Position numbers and translations under genes: made by a program
Part shown: piece after piece, positions 53,456 through 63,938 of the stretch
Position numbering within the stretch: position 1 is the stretch's first letter
Layout: each line of letters opens with the position of its first letter
The notes under the pieces: generated by a model
The model's database searches: none
What the model was told of the DNA's origin: nothing
The model's input: only the letters and a program-made list of their open reading frames with translations
NCBI RefSeq assembly: GCF_008123425.1
Contig: NZ_VSSS01000015.1
Location: 62,001 to 126,000, forward strand
Direction: 5' to 3'
DNA: 64,000 bases
From: Bradyrhizobium rifense
Lineage (GTDB): Bacteria; Pseudomonadota; Alphaproteobacteria; Rhizobiales; Xanthobacteraceae

Positions 53456-54370
53456 TCATCGTTTGTGTTTCTCTAGCTCCCGTCCCGTCTCCAGCATCAG
53501 TCGCCGCAGCCAGATCGAGCCCGGATCCATCTGCGCCCGCGTCGGATAGAACATGAACTGCTCGTCGATCCCGGGATCGAGCGGCGGCGTCATCGTGACG
53601 AGCCCGAGCTGTTTCGACAGCGCCGCGATCAGCCGGCGCGGCACGAAGGCGACGAGGTCGGTGCGGGCGGCAACGTGCAGCGCTTCGCGATAGCCTGACA
53701 CCACCAGCGAGATGTGCCGCTCAATGCCCCTAGGTCGGAGCCAGGTGTCGATCAGATCCTCGCTGTTGCCGCGGATGATCACGCCGACATGGCGCGCGGC
53801 GAGGAACGCGTCGCGACGCTTCAGCTTGACGCCGGCGGGATGGCCGCGCCGCACCGCCAGCGCGTCGCTGTCGGTGTAGAGCAACTGGCGATGAAAGCCC
53901 TTGAAGGCGTTGCCGATCGAGATCACGAGATCGATGGTGCGGGCGAACTCGGCGTGGAAGATCGCCGGGCCCCGCCATGGTACGACGTCGATGCGGACGT
54001 TGGGCGCAAGGCGCGTCACCTTCTCCATCAAAGGCGGCATCAGAAGCTCGACCGCGAGATCCGGCATCATCAGGCGGAACGGCCGCTCGCTGCGCGCTGC
54101 ATCGAATTCGTCCCGCACGAACAGCCCGCGCACCTGGTCGAGCGCCTGCGCCAGCGGCGCGCGTAACGCTTGCGCCCGCGGCGTCAGCTCCATCCGCGCG
54201 CCGGTGCGCACCAGCAGCGGGTCACCGAAGATGTCGCGTAGGCGTTGCAGCGCGTGGCTGGTGGCCGGCTGCGACAGGCCGATCCGCATCGCCGCGCGGC
54301 TGACATTGGCCTCGCGCAGCAGCGCATCGAGCGCGGCCAATAGATTGAGATCGAGCGAATTCAAATTCAT
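53456..54370 (-). CDS. LysR family transcriptional regulator
   Basis: 304 residues. The start MNLNSLDLNLLAALDALLRE, then the helix-turn-helix NVSRAAMRIGLSQPATSHALQRLRDIFGDPLLVR, is the NodD/NahR-like subgroup. The effector domain is full length. Divergent from the NTF2-like gene at 54462 (91-base spacer), which it may regulate. ATG 54388 is an alternative start. Confidence 0.93.
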   Translation of the reverse strand: MNLNSLDLNLLAALDALLREANVSRAAMRIGLSQPATSHALQRLRDIFGDPLLVRTGARMELTPRAQALRAPLAQALDQVRGLFVRDEFDAARSERPFRLMMPDLAVELLMPPLMEKVTRLAPNVRIDVVPWRGPAIFHAEFARTIDLVISIGNAFKGFHRQLLYTDSDALAVRRGHPAGVKLKRRDAFLAARHVGVIIRGNSEDLIDTWLRPRGIERHISLVVSGYREALHVAARTDLVAFVPRRLIAALSKQLGLVTMTPPLDPGIDEQFMFYPTRAQMDPGSIWLRRLMLETGRELEKHKR

Positions 54371-54461
54371 GAGGTGAATAGATATCATATCCGCTATCGA
54401 TTTGAAGAATTACCGCCGGGCGGCGATGTTCTCCATGTTGCCACCAAACGGAGATGCCGCC

Positions 54462-54905
54462 ATGAGCGCGAGCGCCAACAAGAAACTGATGCAGGATATT
54501 TTCGCCGCCGCTGCCAACCCCGATCCGGCGGTGCGCGACCGATCGTTGTTCGCCGCAAGCCTTGCCGACGACGCCAAATGGATCGTCACCGGCCAGTATT
54601 CCTGGTCGCGCACGTTCACCGGGAGAGAGGCGATCCTCAACGATCTGCACGGCTATGTGCGCACCCGCCTGCGCGAGCGGACGCGCACGGTCGCCGAGCG
54701 CTTCATTGCCGATGGCGACATCGTCGTGGTGGAGGCCAAGGGCGACAACATCACGCCCGAGGGCGTCCGCTACGACAATGACTATTGCCTCGTGTTTCGG
54801 ATCGAGGACGGCAAGATCAAGGAGATCCGGGAGTACTGCGACTCGGTCCTGACCGAGAAGGCGCTCGGACCGTTTCCGCAGACGCCGGTGAGGGCCGCGA
54901 GCTGA
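54462..54905 (+). CDS. NTF2/SnoaL-like protein
   Basis: 147 residues. NTF2-like pattern: KLMQDIFAAAANPDPAVRDRSLFAASLADDAKWIVTGQYSWSRTFTGREAILNDL, then VVVEAKGDNITPEGVRYDNDYCLVFRIEDGKIKEIREYCDS. The last stretch is the hallmark of the SnoaL-like isomerase branch. It is divergent from LysR. A likely target gene. Confidence 0.85.
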   Translation: MSASANKKLMQDIFAAAANPDPAVRDRSLFAASLADDAKWIVTGQYSWSRTFTGREAILNDLHGYVRTRLRERTRTVAERFIADGDIVVVEAKGDNITPEGVRYDNDYCLVFRIEDGKIKEIREYCDSVLTEKALGPFPQTPVRAAS

Positions 54906-54949
54906 GTGCATTGAGCGGCGTCACGTCCGCCTGTCCGCGGCGGCCTGCA

Positions 54950-55117
54950 ATGGTCCTGCGGGCCTGGCGGGCGCTGGTCGAGATGGTGCGTCTCAGGCGG
55001 GAGCGGTCCCGGGACCGCTATCAACTCGCCGCCATGACCGAACGGGAGCTTGGGGATTGCGGGATCACCCGGGCGGAGATCGAGTACGAGCTCCATAAGC
55101 CCCGGCGGCGGAGATAG
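54950..55117 (+). CDS. DUF1127 domain-containing protein
   Basis: 55 residues. The DUF1127 core is RYQLAAMTERELGDCGITRAEIEYEL, with a basic N-terminal helix (VLRAWRALVEMVRLRRERSRDR) and a basic end. In related alphaproteobacteria such short basic proteins include RNA-binding regulators and arginine-rich phosphate/carbon-metabolism modulators. A TTG start at 54911 would add 13 residues. Follows the NTF2-like gene by 44 bases. A terminator follows at once. Confidence 0.82.
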   Translation: MVLRAWRALVEMVRLRRERSRDRYQLAAMTERELGDCGITRAEIEYELHKPRRRR

Positions 55118-55119
55118 AG

Positions 55120-55156
55120 GGGAGGCGAGGCGTATTGCCTCTCCTCCCATTTTTCC
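55120..55156 (+). terminator. Rho-independent terminator after DUF1127
   Basis: GGGAGGCGAGGC, loop GTATT, GCCTCTCCTCCC (12-bp stem with one mismatch) followed by ATTTTTCC. It begins 3 bases after the DUF1127 stop. Confidence 0.85.
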
Positions 55157-55586
55157 GGTAACCGCGGAACCTTCGGATTCCACATGGCGGCGGAAGTCAT
55201 CCTGCTCGATCTCGGGGCGCGACATGTCGACACGGCCGATGGTGTAGAAGCCGTACACGCTGAAAGCGGTCGAGAACGCGCTCGGCAAATTTGCCGCAGG
55301 CGGCGGCCTGACAAACGATCATCGCCGCGCCTTTTGCAGCGATCTGCATACGCTTGCGGGCCGCGCGCCAAAACCTTGCGCAAATGCCGCTAATATCAGC
55401 AGGCTTCGTGCGGGGCTTTGGAGACATGCGCGAAAAATCAGAAGGTTCAATTAAGAAGTGTCCCGCATTGTATCGCGGTGCAGCGTGAGTCGCCGAAGAG
55501 GTGACGCGCGGCTGCTGGGGTGGCCGTGACGATTGCCGGAGTTGTGCGTCCGCCTGAATTCACATGCATCCGGGTGGACAGTGGGA
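55157..55586. other. Intergenic region with a frame-shifted minus-strand open frame
   Basis: 430 bases before the chemoreceptor. The minus strand carries two overlapping open frames (positions ~55427-55280 and ~55280-55130) that read like one protein if joined by a single-base shift near 55253. No gene can be asserted. The chemoreceptor promoter must lie to the right. Confidence 0.4.
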
Positions 55587-57596
55587 ATGCCGAGCTTTCG
55601 TTTGCGGATCCGGGGCCGTCTCTATGCCGGCTTCATGGCGCTGGTCGTGGTTGGTCTCGTGATGGCGGTGGTGGCCATCTGGAATTTGCGGTCCGTGCAG
55701 GACCAGGTCGCGAAGGCCTCGGCATTTTCGGACAGCACGGCGCGGGTGCTGGAGATCTCGACCCATCTCCAGGCGATCCAGCGGGCCAATCTGCGCTACA
55801 TCTACGACGCCAACGAGTCCGCGATGCGGGAGGCCTCGGAGCGGGAGACCGCGGCGACCGAGCTGCTGCAGGTCGGTGCCAAAGGGACGCTCTCCGAGGA
55901 GCGGCGCAAGCTCTACAACGATCTGATCGCCGACATCGCGAAGATGAAGACCCTGCGCGACAATCTCGGCGACGCCGTCAACGAGGCGCGGACCGGCAAG
56001 GCGACGCTGCTGCCGAGCGGCGACGAGCTGACCGTCAAGATGAACAAGCTGAGCGATGTGGCGCGCGCAGCCGTCGACGAGGACACCGCGTCCCTCGTCG
56101 CAGACCTCGAATCCCGGCTGCTGCTCGTTCAGATCGCAAACTGGCGTTTCCTGGCGTTGCGCGACACCAAGGGTCCCGCCAACTTCAGGACCAATGTGGA
56201 CAGGGCGTCGCAGCGGCTTGCCGCGCTCGAAAAGAGCCCGCAGGCGACGGAATTGCGCGCCACGCTCGCGCCGGTGAAGTCCTCGCTCGGAATCTACAAA
56301 TCCGCATTCGAGACCACGTCGGCCGCGATGCTCCAGGCCGACGAGATCTACCACAAGAGCCTTGCGCCGCTCATCGTCGACAGCATCGCCAAGCTCAAAG
56401 TCGCCGAGACCGCACTCAAGAAGGACTACAAGGATTCCCGCAGCCAGGCTGAGGCCACGATCGACGGCACGACGTCGATGCAGGAGATCGTGGGCGGGGT
56501 GGCCACCCTGTTCGGATTGATCGTGGCTGTCCTGATCGCCCGCAGCATCGTCGGGCCCTTGACCTCGATGACGCGGGCGATGGGGCTGCTCGCCGGCGGC
56601 GATCTCGCGGTCGAGATCCCCTCGCGCGGCAAGGCCGATGAGATCGGCGACATGGCCAAGGCGATCCAGGTGTTCAAGGACAACATGATCGACACCGAGC
56701 GGATGCGCCACGAGCAAACCGAGATCGAGGCGCGGCAGGCCGAGGACCGCAAGAAGGACATGGTCCGGCTCGCCGACCAGTTCGAGCAGGCGGTCGGCGA
56801 GATCGTGGACACCGTGTCGTCGGCATCGAACGAGCTCGAGGCCTCCGCCGGCACGCTGACCACGACAGCGACGCGCGCCCAGGATCTGTCGACGGAAGTC
56901 GCCTCCGCGTCGCAGGAGGCTTCGTCCAACGTCCAGGCCGTGGCGTCTGCCACCGAAGAGCTATCGTCCTCGGTCAGTGAGATCGCGCGTCAGGTCCAGG
57001 AATCCGCCCGCATTGCTGGCGAAGCTGTGGGGCAGGTGACAAAGACCAACGCCCGCGTCAGCGAGCTCTCCAAGGCGGCTGCCCGGATTGGCGACGTGGT
57101 CGAGCTGATCAGCACCATCGCCGGCCAGACCAATCTGCTGGCGCTCAACGCCACCATCGAGGCGGCGCGCGCAGGCGAAGCCGGCCGCGGCTTTGCCGTG
57201 GTGGCGTCCGAGGTCAAGGCGCTGGCCGAGCAGACCGCAAAAGCCACGGGCGAGATCGCCCAGCAGGTCTCCGGCATTCAGGCCGCGACCGAGGAATCCG
57301 TCGGTTCGATCCGGGAGATCAGCGGCACCATCGAGCGGCTGTCGGAAATCTCATCGACGGTTGCCGCCGCCGTGGAGGAGCAGGGCGCCGCCACGCAGGA
57401 AATCTCGCGCAACGTCCAGCAGGCCGCCCACGGCACCCAACGCGTCTCGACCAATATCGGCGACGTCCAGCGCGGCGCTTCGGACACCGGCTCGGCCTCG
57501 TCGCAGGTGCTGTCGGCGGCGCGTTCGCTGTCGGCCGACAGCAACCGGCTGAAGCAGGAAGTCGCAAAATTCCTGAGCTCGGTCCACGCTGCCTAA
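55587..57596 (+). CDS. Methyl-accepting chemotaxis protein
   Basis: 669 residues. First membrane helix at ~11-33 ([20 protein letters not shown]). A periplasmic helical sensor of about 260 residues follows (4HB/HBM-like). The second membrane helix is at ~305-325 ([18 protein letters not shown]), then a HAMP domain ([23 protein letters not shown]). The methyl-accepting signalling domain has the hairpin tip region ([40 protein letters not shown]), which is fully conserved. Ligand unknown. ATG 55587 puts the helix at the N-terminus. The frame is open upstream to TTG 55533. Confidence 0.94.
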   Translation: MPSFRLRIRGRLYAGFMALVVVGLVMAVVAIWNLRSVQDQVAKASAFSDSTARVLEISTHLQAIQRANLRYIYDANESAMREASERETAATELLQVGAKGTLSEERRKLYNDLIADIAKMKTLRDNLGDAVNEARTGKATLLPSGDELTVKMNKLSDVARAAVDEDTASLVADLESRLLLVQIANWRFLALRDTKGPANFRTNVDRASQRLAALEKSPQATELRATLAPVKSSLGIYKSAFETTSAAMLQADEIYHKSLAPLIVDSIAKLKVAETALKKDYKDSRSQAEATIDGTTSMQEIVGGVATLFGLIVAVLIARSIVGPLTSMTRAMGLLAGGDLAVEIPSRGKADEIGDMAKAIQVFKDNMIDTERMRHEQTEIEARQAEDRKKDMVRLADQFEQAVGEIVDTVSSASNELEASAGTLTTTATRAQDLSTEVASASQEASSNVQAVASATEELSSSVSEIARQVQESARIAGEAVGQVTKTNARVSELSKAAARIGDVVELISTIAGQTNLLALNATIEAARAGEAGRGFAVVASEVKALAEQTAKATGEIAQQVSGIQAATEESVGSIREISGTIERLSEISSTVAAAVEEQGAATQEISRNVQQAAHGTQRVSTNIGDVQRGASDTGSASSQVLSAARSLSADSNRLKQEVAKFLSSVHAA

Positions 57597-57603
57597 AAAG
57601 CAA

Positions 57604-57629
57604 AAGGCCACGCGCATGCGCGTGGCCTT
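57604..57629. terminator. Bidirectional terminator hairpin
   Basis: AAGGCCACGCGC, loop AT, GCGCGTGGCCTT: a perfect 12-bp inverted repeat between the chemoreceptor and the convergent glutathione transferase. Flanking A-rich (left) and TTCAAT (right) sequence could serve either direction. Confidence 0.85.
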
Positions 57630-57648
57630 CAATCGCGACGCGGTGTGA

Positions 57649-58329
57649 TCAGGCCACTTTCGTCGTCATGTGCCCGAACATGTTGCGGCGGGCGTCGTCA
57701 TCCATCTCGGCCTTGAAGGTGAACTTGTCCTTCAGCGCGATCGCGCGGCTAGCTGCCGGCCGCGCCGAAATCTCGTCGATCAGCCGCTTCACATTCGGGT
57801 AGCGCGCAAAAGCGTCGTCGCCGAGCTTGAACGGCACCATCCGCGCCCAGCCCCACAGCGCCATGTCGACGATCGAATAGCTGTCGCCGACCATGTAGCT
57901 GCGGCCTTTGAGGTGACCGTCGAGAATCTTGTAATGGCGATCGGTCTCGTACTGATAGCGGTTATGGGCGTAGTCGTGGTTCTGGTCCTTCGGCGCAAAA
58001 TGCTTGAAGTGCACGGCCTGACCCGAATACGGCCCGACGCCGGTGGCGACGAACATCAGCCAGGACAGCAGCTCGGCGCGGTTCGCGGGCAGGAATTGTC
58101 CGGTCTTCTCGGCGAGATAGAGCAGGATCGCGTTCGAGTCGAACACGATCGTGCCGTTGTCGTCGATCGCCGGCACCTTGGCGTTCGGATTGATCTTCAG
58201 AAACTCCGGCGCGAACTGCTCGCCCTTGCGGGTGTCGATCTTCACCGGCTCGAACGGCAGGCCGGCCTCTTCGAGGAACAGCGCGACCTTGGTCGGGTTC
58301 GGCGATCCGTTGAAATAGAATTTGAGCAT
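57649..58329 (-). CDS. Glutathione S-transferase family protein
   Basis: 226 residues. N-domain: MLKFYFNGSPNPTKVALFLEEAGLPFEPV with the GSH-site region AIDDNGTIVFDSNAILLYLAEKTG. C-domain: YMVGDSYSIVDMALWGWARMVPF. It is closest to the YghU/Ure2-like GST branch. GGGAGACGCCCG precedes the ATG. Convergent with the chemoreceptor. Confidence 0.9.
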   Translation of the reverse strand: MLKFYFNGSPNPTKVALFLEEAGLPFEPVKIDTRKGEQFAPEFLKINPNAKVPAIDDNGTIVFDSNAILLYLAEKTGQFLPANRAELLSWLMFVATGVGPYSGQAVHFKHFAPKDQNHDYAHNRYQYETDRHYKILDGHLKGRSYMVGDSYSIVDMALWGWARMVPFKLGDDAFARYPNVKRLIDEISARPAASRAIALKDKFTFKAEMDDDARRNMFGHMTTKVA

Positions 58330-58540
58330 CGGGCGTCTCCCAAATGTTGGTGCAAGGGGTGGTGCAAGTGTTGGTGGCCGAGAGCGGACGCAGCATCATT
58401 GCCGCGCGGCGGCCTTCTCTTGCCTGAAGAGCAGCTGGTCGCACAAGGGATGTGATTGACAGGTGGTGGCTGCGCCAGGCGCAGACCCGCCGGCGTAACA
58501 AAGGCCGTTCGCCATCGTACGTACCACGGCCTCCGATGCC

Positions 58541-58632
58541 GTAGGGTGGGCAAAGCGTCAGCGTGCCCACCAATTCCATCGATTTCTTGGAGAGATGGTG
58601 GGCACGGCGCTTCGCGCCTTTGCCCGCCCTAC
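58541..58632. repeat. Palindromic intergenic repeat, GTAGGGTGGGCAAAGCG family
   Basis: Arm 1 GTAGGGTGGGCAAAGCG and inner GTGCCCACCA, arm 2 TGGTGGGCAC and outer CGCCTTTGCCCGCCCTAC. A related element lies at 61873-61951 with the same arm consensus. It occupies most of the 320-base gap upstream of the glutathione transferase (58330-58649). Confidence 0.88.
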
Positions 58633-58649
58633 GAGAGCGCAGGGCGCGG

Positions 58650-60004
<1,355 letters not shown>

Positions 60005-60194
60005 CAAATTTCTCTCGGAAAAAAATGCTTGGCCCTCGGAAAAAATTGCTGGCGTCGCACGCTGTCGCACTAGGCAATAATTGCCGAGCGGGATATTGAT
60101 TAACGCAATGGAAATTTTACGTCTGTGGTGCGTTGAGGGTTTCGCGTTTCCGCGTACCTACGCCATGCAATCGACGACCTGAGGGAAGCCCGCC

Positions 60195-61130
60195 ATGCGC
60201 TACGATGATTTCCGCCGCAGCGACGACGTCGAGGATCGTCGCGACGACAGTGGCGGCGGTGGGGGCGGCGGCGGGTTTGGCCTGCCGATGGGCGGTGGCG
60301 GCCTCGGCATCGGCACCATCATCGTGCTGGGCCTGGTCGGCTATGCTTTCGGCATCGATCCGCGCATCCTGATCGGCGGCGCCGAGATCCTCACCGGTGG
60401 CGGCCAGGCGCCGAGCTACCAGAGCGACCGTCCGTCTTCCCAGGCCAAGCGCGGCGCGCCGACCGACGAGATGGGCAGCATGATCTCCGGCATCCTCGGT
60501 GAGATCGACGATCGCTGGAGCGAGATCTTCCAGGCCAGCGGCCAGTCCTACACCGGCCCGAAGGTCGTGCTGTTCCGCAACGCCACCAATGGCGGCCGCT
60601 GCGGGCGGGCCGAGTCGGCGATGGGCCCGTTCTACTGCCCGCCGGACCGTACCATCTTCCTCGACACCGGCTTCTTCCGCGAGGTCGAGACGCGCTTCCG
60701 CGGCTGCTCCGGCAAGTCCGCGTGCAATTTCACCACCGCCTATATCATCGCGCATGAGGCCGGCCACCACATCCAGAACCTGCTCGGCATCATTCCGAAG
60801 GTGACGCGGCTGCAGCAGCAGGCCGGCAGCAAGGCCGAGTCGAACGCGCTTCAGGTGAAGGTCGAATTGCAGGCCGACTGTCTGTCCGGCGTCTGGGTCA
60901 ATCGCGAGGCGAAGAAGCGTCCGAACTTCCTCGAAGCCGGCGATATCGATGCCGCCTTGACCACGGCGAGCGCGATCGGCGACGATACGCTGCAGCGTCA
61001 GGCCACGGGGCGCGTCGTGCCCGATTCCTTCACCCACGGCTCGGCCGCGCAGCGCAAGCAGTGGTTCATGACCGGCTATCAGCAGGGCAATCTGCAGGCG
61101 TGTAATACGTTCGGCGGCGGCGGGCCGTAG
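60195..61130 (+). CDS. Neutral zinc metallopeptidase, KPN_02809/YpfJ family
   Basis: 311 residues. A Gly-rich cytoplasmic N-terminus (GGGGGGGGFGLPMGGGG), one membrane anchor (IIVLGLVGYAFGI), then a soluble domain with the zinc motif HEAGHHIQN and KVELQADCLSGVWVN. Many family members are annotated as putative neutral zinc metallopeptidases. Cysteines in GRCG, CPPD, RGCSGKSACNF suggest disulfides, so the domain is probably periplasmic. GAGGGAAGCCCGCC precedes the ATG. Confidence 0.93.
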   Translation: MRYDDFRRSDDVEDRRDDSGGGGGGGGFGLPMGGGGLGIGTIIVLGLVGYAFGIDPRILIGGAEILTGGGQAPSYQSDRPSSQAKRGAPTDEMGSMISGILGEIDDRWSEIFQASGQSYTGPKVVLFRNATNGGRCGRAESAMGPFYCPPDRTIFLDTGFFREVETRFRGCSGKSACNFTTAYIIAHEAGHHIQNLLGIIPKVTRLQQQAGSKAESNALQVKVELQADCLSGVWVNREAKKRPNFLEAGDIDAALTTASAIGDDTLQRQATGRVVPDSFTHGSAAQRKQWFMTGYQQGNLQACNTFGGGGP

Positions 61131-61141
61131 TCTAGTTGTAG

Positions 61142-61265
61142 CGTCATCCTGAGGTGCTCGCCCTTGCGAGCCTCGAAGGATGGCGGTTCCCCGGCCCATC
61201 CTTCGAGGCGCGCTAGGGCGCGCACCTCCCGAGCGAACGCAAAATGCGTTCGTCCGGGGATGACG
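61142..61265. repeat. Palindromic intergenic repeat (CGTCATCC...GGATGACG)
   Basis: The outer arms are CGTCATCC and GGATGACG. Inner stretches include GAGGTGCTCGCCCTTGCGAG, CTCGAAGGATGG and CCATCCTTCGAGG, giving an extended hairpin. A widely dispersed Bradyrhizobium repeat type. It lies between the zinc peptidase and moaB. Confidence 0.85.
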
Positions 61266-61294
61266 TCGGTGGGTGGGAAAGAAGGTGCGTTGCA

Positions 61295-61858
61295 ATGGCC
61301 TCCATCGACGAAACCAAACAATTCATCCCGCTCAACATCGCGGTGCTCACCGTCTCTGACACACGGGCGCTCGCCGATGACAAGTCCGGCCAGACGCTTG
61401 TCGATCGCCTTACAGCAGCCGGCCATCATCTCGCCGCGCGCGAGATCGTCACCGATGACGTCGAGGCCATCCGCGCCGTGATCCGCCGCTGGGTTGCAGA
61501 TGCCGGCGTCGACGTCGTCATCACCACCGGGGGCACGGGTTTTACCGGGCGCGACGTCACGCCGGAGGCGATCGAGCCGTTGTTCGAGAAGCGCATGGAC
61601 GGCTTCTCGATCGCCTTCCACATGCTGAGCCATGCCAAGATCGGCGCCTCGACGATCCAGAGCCGCGCCACCGCAGGCGTAACGGGTGCCACCTATATCT
61701 TCTGCCTGCCAGGTTCGCCCGGCGCCTGCCGTGACGGCTGGGACGGCATTCTTGCTGCGCAACTCGACTACCGCACGCGCCCCTGCAATTTCGTCGAGAT
61801 CATGCCGCGGCTGGACGAGCACCTGCGCAGGCCGAAGGCGCAGGGCGCGACGGTGTGA
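61295..61858 (+). CDS. moaB: Molybdenum cofactor biosynthesis protein MoaB
   Basis: 187 residues. The family motifs are IAVLTVSDTRALADDKSG, VDVVITTGGTGFTGRDVTPEAIEPLFEK and IFCLPGSPGACRDGWDGILAAQLD. MoaB (MogA-like fold) adenylates molybdopterin. AAGGTGC lies before the ATG. A longer frame to 61244 is open but out of context. Confidence 0.94.
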   Translation: MASIDETKQFIPLNIAVLTVSDTRALADDKSGQTLVDRLTAAGHHLAAREIVTDDVEAIRAVIRRWVADAGVDVVITTGGTGFTGRDVTPEAIEPLFEKRMDGFSIAFHMLSHAKIGASTIQSRATAGVTGATYIFCLPGSPGACRDGWDGILAAQLDYRTRPCNFVEIMPRLDEHLRRPKAQGATV

Positions 61859-61872
61859 TCGCGGACAGTCTC

Positions 61873-61951
61873 GTAGGGTGGGCAAAGCGAAGCGTGCCCA
61901 CGACTTCTGATCGGTGGGCACGGCGCTAGCGCGCCTTTGCCCACCCATACG
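61873..61951. repeat. Palindromic intergenic repeat, GTAGGGTGGGCAAAGCG family
   Basis: GTAGGGTGGGCAAAGCG with GTGCCCACG, and the return arm CGTGCCCACC... as CGGTGGGCACGG and GCGCCTTTGCCCACCC. Same family as 58541-58632. Confidence 0.85.
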
Positions 61952-61957
61952 ATTCCA

Positions 61958-62050
61958 GACTCGCGGAGATATACCCCTCACCCAAGTGAGGCTGTGTCCG
62001 CCAGCGTCGCTGCCCTCTCCCGCAAGGGGCGAGGGCACTATAATGCGCAT
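61958..62050. repeat. Half copy of the 50395-50552 repeat
   Basis: CTCGCGGAGATATACCCCTC, then CTCTCCCGCAAGGGGCGAGG, with the intervening order as in the second arm at 50395-50552. Only that half is present. Confidence 0.8.
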
Positions 62051-62068
62051 CTGTACCGCGCCACGCAG

Positions 62069-62998
62069 CTACAGATCCCGCTCCCAGGTCTCGCCAACCA
62101 GATCGGCACCGAAGCTGTGGTGCTTCTCTTCTTTCACCAGCTTGAATCCTGCGCTCTGGTAGATGCCGCGCGCGGCGACCAGAATGCTCTGCGTCCATAG
62201 CGTCATGCGGCGATAGCCTCGCTCGCGCGCGCCTTGTATGCATTGCTCGACCAGCGCGCGGCCGACACCGAGCCCGCGCGCTTTCTTCTCCACCTGCAAC
62301 AGGCGGAGTTTTGCGATCTCGTCCGTGGCCTTGACCAGAAAGATCGAGCCGACCGGCTCGCCACCGACTTCCGCGATCCAGCAGTGCTCGCGCGCGGCGT
62401 CGTAGTTCTTGATGAACTGTGCACAGATCTCGGCGACCAGCGCTTCGTAGCTGATGTCCCAGTTGTAGTCCGCAGCATAGGCGGCGCCCTGCCGGGAGAT
62501 GACCCAGCCCATGTCGCCGATGCGATGGCTGCGCAGCACGACGGAAGCGGGCTGGCTCTGGCGTTGCTCCAGCACGTTCTCGATGGTTGCCATGGCCTGC
62601 GTGAGCCGCGTTGCATCGTCGGCCGAAAGCTGAGCCAGCATTGCGGTGACCTCGTTTTGCGAGCTCAGGCTCAGCTTGGCGAAAGTCTGCCGGCCCTTGG
62701 CGGTGAGGCTGAGCTGGTATTGCCTGCGATCTGCCGGCAGCGGCCTTCGTGTGATCAGTCCCTTCTCGTCAAAGCTTTGGACGATGCGGCTAAGATAGCC
62801 GGGATCGAGACCGAGCTCGTTTCCGATCTCTTTTGCCGCGAGGTCGTCGCGATGCGCGAGCTCGTAGAGCACGCGGGCTTCGCTGAGCGAAAACGGACTG
62901 TTTCCCAGGTGCTGGTCGAGCACGCCGAGCTTGCGGGTATAGAAGCGGTTGAAGGCACGAACCGCTGCGATCTGGTCATCGGTACCGTCGAATGGCAT
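62069..62998 (-). CDS. MarR-GNAT fusion protein
   Basis: 309 residues. The N-terminal ~140 residues are a MarR winged helix (FSLSEARVLYELAHRDDLAAKEIGNELGLDPGYLSRIVQSFDEKGLI). The C-terminal ~160 residues are a GNAT acetyltransferase (LRLLQVEKKARGLGVGRALVEQCIQGARERGYRRMTLWT, then IYQSAGFKLV). It probably represses its own gene and acetylates an unknown small molecule or antibiotic. ATG 62998 follows a GGGGTG sequence. A perfect palindrome lies 24 bases upstream. Confidence 0.9.
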   Translation of the reverse strand: MPFDGTDDQIAAVRAFNRFYTRKLGVLDQHLGNSPFSLSEARVLYELAHRDDLAAKEIGNELGLDPGYLSRIVQSFDEKGLITRRPLPADRRQYQLSLTAKGRQTFAKLSLSSQNEVTAMLAQLSADDATRLTQAMATIENVLEQRQSQPASVVLRSHRIGDMGWVISRQGAAYAADYNWDISYEALVAEICAQFIKNYDAAREHCWIAEVGGEPVGSIFLVKATDEIAKLRLLQVEKKARGLGVGRALVEQCIQGARERGYRRMTLWTQSILVAARGIYQSAGFKLVKEEKHHSFGADLVGETWERDL

Positions 62999-63013
62999 GG
63001 CACACCCCAATAA

Positions 63014-63047
63014 TTGCCATTGTCAAATAATTATTTGACTTTGGCAA
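63014..63047. promoter_or_regulatory. Palindromic operator of the MarR-GNAT gene
   Basis: The core GTCAAATAATTATTTGAC (63022-63039) is an 18-base perfect palindrome, flanked by TTGCCA and TGGCAA, which extend the symmetry to 34 bases. AT-rich twofold symmetry of this length is typical of MarR-family operators. It sits 16-49 bases upstream of the MarR-GNAT start. Confidence 0.75.
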
Positions 63048-63060
63048 GTATTAGGCAGCC

Positions 63061-63636
63061 TCACGCGACCATGACGATCCGGCTTCGCAACATTGTCCGG
63101 GAGGAGCGGCCGAGCCGCCTGAGCAGCCTCGCCTCGGACCGGCGGGCCTGGGGCGGATAGCCGCCGATCCGGTCGTAATGATCCCGTGCGATCAAAAGCC
63201 CCTGATCACCGAGGGGGCCGACCAGCTTGCGTGCCACGGACCACAGGACGTCGCGGAAGCCGGTATCGGCGTAAGGCGAACGGGCATAGCGGAACACGGC
63301 CGCACGATCCCGGCCGCTGGCTGCGACGGCCTGGATGAACTGGGTGGTCTCCTCGATCCAGCCGGTGTCCAGCACCGCGCCGGCAGGGAGGAACATCAGC
63401 CAGGGCGAACGGGCCTGGAGCGCGCCGGCGGCCAGCGCTTCACCTTGCGAAGATCCCTCGCAGCCGATGAAACGGCAGCCGGCGACGTCGGCAACGCGCT
63501 CGATGACGCCGTTGCTTGTGCCGTCGACCAGCAGAACTTCCTTGATAACGCCCGCCGCGGCACCGGGGACCAGCGCGGCCAGGGTTGCGACCGCGGTCTG
63601 CTCGACGCCTTCGGTCGGAATGATGACGCTCAGCAT
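63061..63636 (-). CDS. Family 2-type glycosyltransferase (TIGR04283-like)
   Basis: 191 residues beginning MLSVIIPTEGVEQTAVATLA, then the nucleotide-sugar segment EVLLVDGTSNGV and WLMFLPAGAVLDTGWIEE. GT-A fold with a short C-terminus (YDRIGGYPP). Target sugar unknown. Runs toward the MarR-GNAT gene, which begins 62 bases further on. Confidence 0.82.
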   Translation of the reverse strand: MLSVIIPTEGVEQTAVATLAALVPGAAAGVIKEVLLVDGTSNGVIERVADVAGCRFIGCEGSSQGEALAAGALQARSPWLMFLPAGAVLDTGWIEETTQFIQAVAASGRDRAAVFRYARSPYADTGFRDVLWSVARKLVGPLGDQGLLIARDHYDRIGGYPPQARRSEARLLRRLGRSSRTMLRSRIVMVA

Positions 63637-63938
63637 GATTGAGACTTCGATGTCCGCAATTCGGGAGAAGCGTAACTCGTTATGATGTTGTCATAAACAC
63701 GCTGCGCTGCCGAGTGCAACTTTTCGGCTGCGCCGCGGCGTGCGATGGTAAACCGGCTCGCGCCCGTCGCAGCCGAATATGTCGTGCCCAGGGTACCCAT
63801 CTTGCCGAAAGTTTCGGCGAATTTGGGTGTCGTGAGCGCCAAACGGGGCGTTTCTCTGCCGATATCATCGGTGACTGCGCTGTTCCCGTGCGATGGGAAA
63901 AACGAGCAATCGCCATTGCGCAAAGCGAGATGTGTCCA
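63637..63938. other. Intergenic region before the right-edge gene
   Basis: 302 bases. A minus-strand frame of 107 residues (63630-63953) overlaps the glycosyltransferase start by 7 bases, but lacks a ribosome-binding site and a family. The promoter of the next plus-strand gene must be here. Confidence 0.4.
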
